NCBI GenBank assembly: GCA_014728085.1
Contig: WJMF01000216.1
Location: 1-54,444 of the forward strand
Length of the DNA: 54,444 bases
From: Candidatus Zhuqueibacterota bacterium
GTDB lineage: Bacteria > Zhuqueibacterota > Zhuqueibacteria > Residuimicrobiales > Oceaniaggregativiventaceae
Direction: 5' to 3'
Part shown: in pieces, positions 45,901 through 52,520 of the stretch
Numbering within the stretch: the stretch's first letter is position 1
Layout: each line of letters starts with the position of its first letter
Made by a program: the position numbers and the translations under genes
Notes under the pieces: generated by a model
Told to the model about the DNA's origin: nothing
Databases searched by the model: none
The model's input: the letters and a program-made list of their open reading frames with translations, nothing else

Positions 45901-46311
45901 ATAGGGTAAATTGCCTATCAGAATAGCACCTTCGAGGGATTGTTCACTCTGATATAGGGTTGTCAGGTATAATTTCAGATTTTCCGCTGTGCCTGAACCG
46001 AAGGTGGATACGAGTATCGAGTAGCCGTCCGCAGCAAGTCCCTTTGCAAACACATCCAGTGTATTTTCGATATCCGTGTATACATCGGCATCCACAATCA
46101 CACAAATTCTCCTGTTGCCTTTGTTGTATTTTTTCAGGGGTTGAATATTCTGCAGCTGATACGTTGCCTTCCCGGTGTTGTAGGGTTCATGGGCAGGCCT
46201 GGCGGTTTGGTCGACGGTGATCCACCGGCTGGTTACCGGATTGCTATCCGTTTGGGCGAGCGAAACGCTCAAAAAGACAATCAGGAGGAACTGTGTGATT
46301 AGATTTTTCAT
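42952..46311 (-). CDS. clan-CD (C25/caspase-like) protease-like surface protein with FG-GAP repeats and C-terminal dockerin
   Basis: 1119 aa from ATG 46311, where a signal peptide begins (NLITQFLLIVFLSVSLAQ); the ribosome binding site is weak. A caspase/gingipain-like domain covers about 45-425 (RRICVIVDADVY, AILIGNLPYV, VHIRAHGNYQAH with His-Gly ~299, YSLYICSSSDF with Cys ~338, SWGSSKTGG), giving the His/Cys dyad of clan CD. FG-GAP/VCBS units follow at about 455-810 (ADINGDGLEDLLISG, DIDNDGDIDIFICG). An FN3-like part (~830-930) comes next, then a dockerin at about 1060-1115 with two calcium loops (GDANQDGILNLDDY, DFNGDGIVTTRDY). No T9SS sorting module. Surface attachment by dockerin is an inference. 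Confidence 0.85.
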   Translation of the reverse strand: MKNLITQFLLIVFLSVSLAQTDSNPVTSRWITVDQTARPAHEPYNTGKATYQLQNIQPLKKYNKGNRRICVIVDADVYTDIENTLDVFAKGLAADGYSILVSTFGSGTAENLKLYLTTLYQSEQSLEGAILIGNLPYVIYEMMQSWEDNNNHYAPAFEDFVCDLYFMDLDGVWEDSRNEGMLRSNNNKLDTHSGDKSLEIWVSRIKTDNLPLIGGETELLNTYFIKNDHYRKTKNYPHKVLIYNDDDWSTLAAGDKENFSQIYPENQIVTVNYSEETNRTNYVQTHLLQLYELVHIRAHGNYQAHAFYQNGQTLYNSVNVSDYVESDPQVFFYSLYICSSSDFIQTNNLANILTFNPDSPTLLSWGSSKTGGLYKEKNLYKYLGDGENFGTAFRLWFNETIKKFPQESPKWIYGMILSGDATLNPLYFHDFQEKELFSDSPVLDFKDIRSVDLDANSNMDILTTGSNHSNSYAIRTYLASNNQTFMSMPNHIIPPTRGCATLADINGDGLEDLLISGLYTNNYKTLIYINNSEQNHFSGFIKIDPAVKGVTNGCISAEDIDNDGDIDIFICGLYKETPATFLYLNTSLQSSSLRFEEIETGINGRLYGESAWLDIDGDLDKDLFITGSDLSGNGFVNLYLNTLRETSGAKAFTEAQVNFDAMRFARFAWQDYDLDGDADLAIMGQSDQGSKVLLYRNQFLTQSTGFSRIDFADYAGGDIAWNDYDNDGFPDLFITGEHVPRQYFSAIYHNKSANEWEKTFSPHGVNGGVFSFLDVDQDTKCDFMLVGKGGINKIYYNKTSESNNPPAAPAQLQAMALGESVTFSWQAPHDDKTPKQSLSYNLRVGTAPGKADIYSPQNAFSDHSLPGNINLNTRWRLYLKAGKYYWSVQAIDGAGAVSEYAPVQQFEIIDQQVVYLKLSLVLEGFYNQKKEKMETALSRKSLTAESPHQSSVLQQQELADDIVDWISIDFIKGGSTFTHHFLLDQFGNILSPETLSSYLQPDLQPGKYDIVIKHRNHMPCELSSITLSNDFLCEVDLRYTPENVKTKNNIKKIGKSLWAMRAGDANQDGILNLDDYSLWFQAALKEKSNYIHEDFNGDGIVTTRDYLLWHNNYIYIPLH

Positions 46312-46336
46312 TGGTTCGCAATCGTTAATCAAAGAT

Positions 46337-46374
46337 AAAACCTGCAGCATGCTGAGCAGAATGCTGCAGGTTTT
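46337..46374 (-). terminator. strong hairpin, terminator or leader element
   Basis: Perfect 14-bp arms AAAACCTGCAGCAT (46337-46350) and ATGCTGCAGGTTTT (46361-46374), a 10-nt loop and a TTTTATCTTT tail on the minus strand. It sits 20 nt after the stop of gene 46395-48983 and only 25 nt before the start of gene 42952-46311, so it could also control the latter. Confidence 0.75.
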
Positions 46375-46394
46375 ATAAAGAACATCTCTCGATC

Positions 46395-48983
46395 CTATTT
46401 AATAAGAATCATTTTTTGCATCTGTTCAAAGTCATTTACTTTCAGTGAATAGACATAGGATCCGCTCGGAACAACTGCTCCCGATGCATCTGTTCCGTCC
46501 CAGGAAATGGTATGATACCCTGAGGGCATATTGCTGGTGACAAGTTCTTTTATCTTTTGTCCCTGGGTATTATAAATACTCAAATTTACAAAGCCATCTC
46601 TCTGAAGATGAAAACGTATTTTTGTGTTCATATTAAAGGGATTTGGGAAATTTTGCTGAAGCTGATAACTCTTCGGCGCACTCGGGTTTATGCTTATGGG
46701 ATCGTGAAACATCTGATCGCCGGCATAGCTCAAATCAGCCAATTTATAATAAACGGTTCCCTCCAACGGAGAATCATCGATATAACTGTAGAAATGTTCT
46801 GCCTGGCTGTTGCCCGCACCGGCGATAATTTCGCGGGTGATTTTTTTGAACGGTCCTGAACGGGAGGTGGCTCTGTAGATATGAAAGCCGGCGTTATCGG
46901 TTTCGCTAAAGGTTCTCCATTCAAGCTTAACCATCCCGTTAACCAATGTTGCTGTAAATGAGGTTAATTCTACGGGGATCAGGGTATGTGTTTGTGCGGA
47001 GGCGGAGTTGTTATCAATATTCGGATCTTTATTTTCAGCGGAGACAAACACATTGTTATCCATGCCGCCGAGTACCTGATCATTTGCCTGGGCATAGATC
47101 GTAATTGAAATTTGTTCATTCACGTCGAGATGGTCAAAATTCCAGATAAGGGGATTTGGACCAGCATCGTTTGCCGGGGTAGCATGTTGAAAGGTGATGC
47201 CTGCCGGCAAATCGTCGATAACCTGAATATTTTCTGCCGGATCGGGGCCGAGATTGATGACAGTAATGGTGTAATAAAAGAATTCTCCCGGCGTAAGATA
47301 TTTTTCGCTAGCGCTTTTGGAAACTCGTAAATCAGAGATTTTTTTGCGAATCAATCCGGCGTCCCATTGTAGTTGTGATTCGCCCTCAACCATGGTAAAG
47401 TCTATTGTCAGACCCGTATTCGGATCCGGATCAGAATCGAGGTCATCATTTGTTCCTATGTCTTGAGAGGTGAAAAAGGAATTTTCAGCCGGCATGAATT
47501 CGATTCTATACTCTCCGGCCATGACATTGACGAAAAAATATTCACCATCGACATTGGTAGTTGTGGTGGCGAGGATATTTCCACCCGGGTCCAGGAGATT
47601 GACATCAATCCCTGCAAAGCCGGGTTCTCCTGCATCCTGTAAGCCATTCTGATTCAGATCTTCCCAGACTCTGTCTCCCAGGAGCCAGTCTTCATCCTCG
47701 ATCTGATTCATATCACAGTCTTCTTCCGGATCATAAGACCCTCCCATGGCATCTTCGTATTCAACGGTTGCACAGTTTTCAAATGAACCGCTGGCATCAT
47801 TCCGGACGCGGTAGGTCAAAGAGAGGTCTATACTTTCAGAAGGCGCGAGCTCGTTCAGCGACCAGGTTACCAGGGTATTTCCGTTCGATGCCACGCCGCC
47901 ATGACTGGCTGAGATAAACTCGATATGGGAGGGTAGTTCATCCGTTACCATAACGTGATAAGCTGTTGCTGCCCCGATATTGGTCACCCGAATGGTATAG
48001 GTATATTCACCATTCGGTTCCACCACTGTTTCTGAATCATTCTTGTCGATGTTCAGCTCCGGATATTGCATCTGATCGGGAAAAGGTGGAGGATAAAATA
48101 TAATCTGATTGAGGTTTTCGAGCTCTATTTCTGCTCGCCAACGGCCCTGCTCCGGGGTATAAAAAATATCTCCGCCGCTCGTCGGAAAATCTACCGACGG
48201 AGGGTCGGAATTCCAGACATTATCATCGGAAGGTATACCGGGTGTTATATCCCCGGATGGATTTATAATATCATAGCGATCTACTTTATCGAAATTGGCA
48301 TCCATGTCGAAATTGTAGATGTGCATTACATCCATCAAAGGCACATAAAAGTCGACGACTATGGTTTCCGTTGGATCCGGGGTAAGTACCTGCAGACAGG
48401 CTCTCTCGGAATAAATAAATATTTCATCTCCACTCTCTGTTATCCCATCGGGGTCCTCTTCCTGAATGCGCAGTTTGTATCCGTTTTCATCATCTCTTTC
48501 CGTCCACACTTCCAATCTGTAAATCCCGCTTCCATAGGTGCCGATTGCTTCGGTAAAAAGATTGACCCAGCTTTCCGACGTTGTTGCTTCGGGTGCAAAG
48601 GTTAAAAAAGCAATTTGAGTACCGTTTGGTGAAAGAACTCTAAAATAGGTATCATCCCACCTGCCATTGCCTCCAATTCTCGGGGGATCTATTTCATCAA
48701 GATCATTATCGGTACGAAACGATTCGGGATCAAAAACATCCATTGTCAGCACAAAGGATGGAGATACCGATTGCGGTACCACGATTTTATACAAGTGAGT
48801 GGTATTGCCGTGATGTCGGTTGGTCCACCAGTCCCCGTTATTGATTTCGGAATAGCTTCCATTGGTTTGAAAGTAGCCATAATTATTTTCACTTTTGGGA
48901 TAGATTTGTTGTCCTGCCGGAAGGATAGCAACATTTACCAGGATGCTAAATCCCATCAAAAGCATGAGAACGGACTTTTTCAT
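46395..48983 (-). CDS. T9SS cargo with DUF11, SdrD_B-like and FN3-like domains
   Basis: 862 aa from ATG 48983, set by GGAGG upstream and the signal peptide (VLMLLMGFSILVNVAILPA). N-terminal ~300 residues are unassigned and beta-rich. Then DUF11 (~305-430: EPNGEYTYTIRVTN), an SdrD_B-like domain (~431-542: GDRVWEDLNQNGLQDAGEPG, NVDGEYFFVNV), a second DUF11 (~547-645), the shared FN3-like region (~660-750) and a T9SS sorting module (FPNPFNMNTKIRF to VPSGSYVYSLK). These are wall- or surface-adhesin style modules that make stalks. The C-terminal half is paralogous to neighbouring cargo. Confidence 0.88.
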   Translation of the reverse strand: MKKSVLMLLMGFSILVNVAILPAGQQIYPKSENNYGYFQTNGSYSEINNGDWWTNRHHGNTTHLYKIVVPQSVSPSFVLTMDVFDPESFRTDNDLDEIDPPRIGGNGRWDDTYFRVLSPNGTQIAFLTFAPEATTSESWVNLFTEAIGTYGSGIYRLEVWTERDDENGYKLRIQEEDPDGITESGDEIFIYSERACLQVLTPDPTETIVVDFYVPLMDVMHIYNFDMDANFDKVDRYDIINPSGDITPGIPSDDNVWNSDPPSVDFPTSGGDIFYTPEQGRWRAEIELENLNQIIFYPPPFPDQMQYPELNIDKNDSETVVEPNGEYTYTIRVTNIGAATAYHVMVTDELPSHIEFISASHGGVASNGNTLVTWSLNELAPSESIDLSLTYRVRNDASGSFENCATVEYEDAMGGSYDPEEDCDMNQIEDEDWLLGDRVWEDLNQNGLQDAGEPGFAGIDVNLLDPGGNILATTTTNVDGEYFFVNVMAGEYRIEFMPAENSFFTSQDIGTNDDLDSDPDPNTGLTIDFTMVEGESQLQWDAGLIRKKISDLRVSKSASEKYLTPGEFFYYTITVINLGPDPAENIQVIDDLPAGITFQHATPANDAGPNPLIWNFDHLDVNEQISITIYAQANDQVLGGMDNNVFVSAENKDPNIDNNSASAQTHTLIPVELTSFTATLVNGMVKLEWRTFSETDNAGFHIYRATSRSGPFKKITREIIAGAGNSQAEHFYSYIDDSPLEGTVYYKLADLSYAGDQMFHDPISINPSAPKSYQLQQNFPNPFNMNTKIRFHLQRDGFVNLSIYNTQGQKIKELVTSNMPSGYHTISWDGTDASGAVVPSGSYVYSLKVNDFEQMQKMILIK

Positions 48984-49173
48984 CACGAGCCTCCTTTTTA
49001 AGAGAAAAGTGTTGACTCTATGCCACAATAGATAGCGGCACGGGGGTCACTTTTTTGTTAAGATCTTTATAAAACAACTACTTAGGTTTGTTGTTTTTCA
49101 ACCAATTGTTAAAATGCAATTAGTATGCCATTCGCGGAATGGGCAGGAGGCCTGTAGAAAAGGGGAGGGATAA

Positions 49174-49210
49174 AAAAAGGGTTACCTTTATGGTAAAGAT
49201 AACCCTTTTT
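49174..49210 (-). terminator. terminator of the 51815-49238 operon
   Basis: Arms AAAAAGGGTTA (49174-49184) and TAACCCTTTTT (49200-49210) with an inner CTTTA/TAAAG pairing. On the minus strand it ends in a T-run. Confidence 0.85.
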
Positions 49211-49237
49211 CATTTGTAGCAATTATTGTGTCGGGAA

Positions 49238-50401
49238 CTAGCGCAACAGCTGCATCCTTTGTACTTTAGAAAAGTTGTTGGCTTGCATTCGGTAAAAATA
49301 AGTACCGCTGGAGACATGTTGACCGTTGTTGTCTTTCGCGTTCCAGACAAGATCGTAAGAACCCGGTTTCATTTGACGGTTGACCAGGGTACGAACAAGT
49401 TGTCCGGCCATATTATAGATGCTGATATTGACGATTCCCGCCTCTTTGACCTTGTACTTGATCGTGGTTTCCGGATTGAAGGGATTGGGAAAGTTTTGTT
49501 CGAGCGCATATTCTTTGGGAGCGGTGACTGTGGTGGAAACCACATCGTGTGTCATCATATTGCCGTTATAGTCGACATCGACCAGGCGATAGTATCGTTT
49601 TTCTCCAACTTCGCCGGATTCATCGGTAAAGGAGTAATCGCGGCCATTGTTGTCGGTACCCAGTCCACCAATCATCTGGCTGTTGAGACGCGTAAAGGGT
49701 CCCTCTTCACTATCGCTGTACTCGACATAAAAACCGGCATTGTTGGTTTCTGAAGCGGTCACCCATTGCAGGTTTACTTCGCCATCTACAGATTCAGCAG
49801 AAAATGATGCCAGTTCGACGGGGACCACCTGTGGGTTTAGCGTAAACCCGGTCAATTCTGGTGAAATTGCCAACTCCTCTCCTTCAATCCGTTCAGATGC
49901 CGGAGTAAAAATAACCCATATTGGGGGCATTGGATCGGGAAACCAGTCGACTTTTCCGGCGTTTTCAGCTGTATTATACATCACACTTATGGTGACGATT
50001 CTGAGCCAGTCCTCGGTAGGGGGTATATTGATAAAATCTCCACTACCGTGTTGATAAATAAAATATATCCACGTGCTGTCATCAAGAATGTTATAGGTTT
50101 CCGAGGTATAATAACCTTCTCCTGAGGGATCAGTATCTCTATTCGGAAAAAGTTGATTTGTAAAGTAAATTGTATCCAACTGCGCAGATAAATGTTCACT
50201 GAGTTTAAATGCATTCTGGATCGCTCGTACATTATAGGCTGTTCCATCACCTTTAATCTCTACATCGAATACCAGCTTGCCTTTTAAAGTTGTTGGATCG
50301 GTAAAGTTACTTACAAAGTTTAGTCTCGTATCTATTTCTGCAAATGATATATTTGCAAACGCGACCAGGAACAGAACCAAAGATATCACTTTTTTATGCA
50401 T
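49238..50401 (-). CDS. T9SS cargo protein with short N-terminal beta domain
   Basis: 387 aa. AGGAGGT precedes ATG 50401 and the signal peptide is VISLVLFLVAFANISFA. The N-terminal domain (~22-190: LNFVSNFTDPTTLKGKLVFD, TISVMYNTAENAGKVDWF) resembles a cohesin-like beta-sandwich but diverges from its neighbour's. The FN3-like region (~195-295: PVELASFSAESVDGEVNLQW, TNNAGFYVEYSD, YYRLVDVDYNGN) and sorting module (FPNPFNPETTIKY to VSSGTYFYRMQ) follow. Starts 31 nt after the stop of 50433-51815, so both are in one operon. Function unknown. Confidence 0.87.
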   Translation of the reverse strand: MHKKVISLVLFLVAFANISFAEIDTRLNFVSNFTDPTTLKGKLVFDVEIKGDGTAYNVRAIQNAFKLSEHLSAQLDTIYFTNQLFPNRDTDPSGEGYYTSETYNILDDSTWIYFIYQHGSGDFINIPPTEDWLRIVTISVMYNTAENAGKVDWFPDPMPPIWVIFTPASERIEGEELAISPELTGFTLNPQVVPVELASFSAESVDGEVNLQWVTASETNNAGFYVEYSDSEEGPFTRLNSQMIGGLGTDNNGRDYSFTDESGEVGEKRYYRLVDVDYNGNMMTHDVVSTTVTAPKEYALEQNFPNPFNPETTIKYKVKEAGIVNISIYNMAGQLVRTLVNRQMKPGSYDLVWNAKDNNGQHVSSGTYFYRMQANNFSKVQRMQLLR

Positions 50402-50432
50402 AATATTTACCTCCTTTATTTACAATATTGTT

Positions 50433-51815
50433 TTATGGTAGCGGATTGTCACCAGGAAGATTGTCGTCAGTGGTGATAAAGGTAAACCTACCACTACCTT
50501 TTTTCGTCCATGTGTCATCGAACGAATCGACGAATCCTGTCAGATCATAATCGGCTCTATAATAGCCCATTAAGCCACTTCGTTGCAGGGTATATTCTGA
50601 ATCAAATGAATCGAGGAAATTCATTGACTGTGCAAAGTCTCCATCACCAGTCAATATCGCATACACTTCCTGAGGTGCAACCGTGCCGGCGAGTGTAACC
50701 TTTTCGGTTGTTACACCATCATCACCGAGTGGAGCTGCGAAATTTGTTTTTACATTCATCAGGTCTAGTGGTGTAGTGCTGTCATAATTGCCCAATTGGA
50801 TTTGGACAGTTATTGCTGCAAGGTGTGATTTATGCCTGATGACAAGATGTACATCCTGAGTTGTGGGAACATTTTCTATAGGCATGCCTGAACTGCCATT
50901 TACATCGACTATATCCCCTGATTTGGTGATTATGGCACTTCCCTCAGCCAAGGTTGTTGCATTTCCGGTAGGGCTTCCATCGCGAACATAGACATAAACC
51001 CAATCTACAAAATGATCTGGTATGGGAGAAAGGCTAATGGATTTGCCATCACCAAAGGGTGACGTCGCAGGCATAGCCTCTATTCCCATTTGACCAAAAA
51101 ACAGGCGGTAATGGGCATGCATCACATCACCGGACGAACGGGTTTCGTCTAGATATGGATTTACGGAAATGGGTACATGCGCGGCTCCTTTCAAACACAT
51201 TTGTGCAAACACACGCGCAATCTCTGCCGGTCCAAAAAACCAAAAAGAGGCACCACTCGGAACCGTAGCCGATGTGGCTGATACCGGCGATGTTGAACCA
51301 CCCGGCTGATACCAGGTTTCGTCCGTGCCGTCATCCATCCAGACATGAACGGGATCGCTGCTGACGCCGTCATTGGTGGCATGAAAAGCGACCATAAGAT
51401 CGCGTGTAATGTTGCTGCCTCCGCTATAGTTGACCTGATAATAACGGCGGCCTTCAGCGTTGCCGGAGCCGTAACCATGGGGATCGGTTGACGGACTCGT
51501 AAAACGCATTACTGTCGTCGCTTCAGCTATATTTGTTTGCGGAGCCCAGCCGGCAAAACCCGAGTGGCTGGTTCTTTCATCTGAAATGATCTTTCCCCAT
51601 ACATAGCCGTCTGTTTCTACCAGGTCACCGCTCAGTTCGATGAACACCGGGTATTTATCGTTTGGATTGTCCGGATTGGAAGGATTCGAACCCATTGCAT
51701 CATCCCATTCCAAAACGACTTCCATACCACCACTCAGCTCCAGATCAACGGAAGCAGATGCAGTGAATGCGATTACCAACAGCATCGCCATGCATAATGT
51801 AAATAATTTTTTCAT
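50433..51815 (-). CDS. exported surface protein with dockerin-like C-terminal loop
   Basis: 460 aa. AGGAGG precedes ATG 51815 and the signal peptide is LFTLCMAMLLVIAFTASA. The mature protein is Gly/Ser/Asp-rich and beta-rich, with HAHYRLFFGQMGIEAMP in the middle. Near 415-440 a calcium-loop-like segment YYRADYDLTGFVDSFDDTW resembles a dockerin half or the DxDxxG loop seen in FCB surface proteins. No T9SS sorting module, unlike its operon partner. I do not recognise the main domain. Confidence 0.75.
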   Translation of the reverse strand: MKKLFTLCMAMLLVIAFTASASVDLELSGGMEVVLEWDDAMGSNPSNPDNPNDKYPVFIELSGDLVETDGYVWGKIISDERTSHSGFAGWAPQTNIAEATTVMRFTSPSTDPHGYGSGNAEGRRYYQVNYSGGSNITRDLMVAFHATNDGVSSDPVHVWMDDGTDETWYQPGGSTSPVSATSATVPSGASFWFFGPAEIARVFAQMCLKGAAHVPISVNPYLDETRSSGDVMHAHYRLFFGQMGIEAMPATSPFGDGKSISLSPIPDHFVDWVYVYVRDGSPTGNATTLAEGSAIITKSGDIVDVNGSSGMPIENVPTTQDVHLVIRHKSHLAAITVQIQLGNYDSTTPLDLMNVKTNFAAPLGDDGVTTEKVTLAGTVAPQEVYAILTGDGDFAQSMNFLDSFDSEYTLQRSGLMGYYRADYDLTGFVDSFDDTWTKKGSGRFTFITTDDNLPGDNPLP

Positions 51816-52474
51816 GAGGTCCTCCTTACTAATGTTTTTTTTGCCCTGGAATTATTCTGTTTATCTTAAATGAATTTAAATTTTCCTCCTTTCAGGGTTT
51901 GTCATTCATAACTCAAAAACCATGCCAATATATGCTATTTTATAACTCTATAATTAACAATATTTTTATTTAACCCTCAATCAGAATTCGTTTTTATTCT
52001 GGGCATTTAACCATCCTGTTTTAGTGTTTTGACAAATGAATGATCATTGTTTTGAATGCTATATAGTATCACGTGCATGTCGAATTTGGTTAATTGTCTC
52101 ACTTTTATGACAGTGTGTCATATATTTTTTACCAGGGACAATTGTTGTACTCAACTCAAGTTATTGTTTTTTTGTTTATTGATTGTAATAGCAACGTCCA
52201 TCGTACATATGTTGCAAAAATCATGTCAACCGGTTATCACCTGGAAATTATTTATTTTTCCGATACGTGATTTCTACTATCTTTATAGCAAGATTAATGC
52301 CAAAGTTTTAATGAATTTATATGTGTAATAGAAATAAAAACTTAAGGTTTCTTGTTTTTCAGAGCTGCCAGGGGTTAAAATGTGGATATGTATAACTTTT
52401 ATGTCACCCAGACTTGTAAGTGTGTCGATTTTGACCTGATCCCCTGAGTATCTCATATCGATTTTGACGTAAAA
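51816..52474. other. intergenic region between surface-protein genes
   Basis: About 660 bp, AT-rich. It should hold the promoter of the 51815-49238 operon, but I see no clear consensus pair. A palindrome lies at 52106-52122. An AGGAGG at about 51890 (minus) has no start codon after it. Confidence 0.4.
52106..52122. promoter_or_regulatory. perfect 17-bp palindrome, possible operator
   Basis: TATGACA-GTG-TGTCATA, perfect 7-bp arms. It lies about 290 bp upstream of the operon starting at 51815. The regulator is unknown. Confidence 0.35.
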
Positions 52475-52504
52475 AAAAAGGCGACAAAGATTTGCCGCCT
52501 TTTT
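52475..52504 (-). terminator. terminator of the right-edge surface gene
   Basis: AAAAAGGCG (52475-52483) and CGCCTTTTT (52496-52504), with A-rich flank giving a long T-run on the minus strand, 16 nt after the stop at 52521. Confidence 0.85.
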
Positions 52505-52520
52505 CTCAGGTTTGTTTTAA

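Noticed and set aside
51675-51700. tRNA T-arm-like string GGATTCGAACCC
   Set aside because: It lies within the coding frame of the 460-aa protein (Asn/Pro/Ser repeats), and no acceptor or anticodon stem surrounds it.
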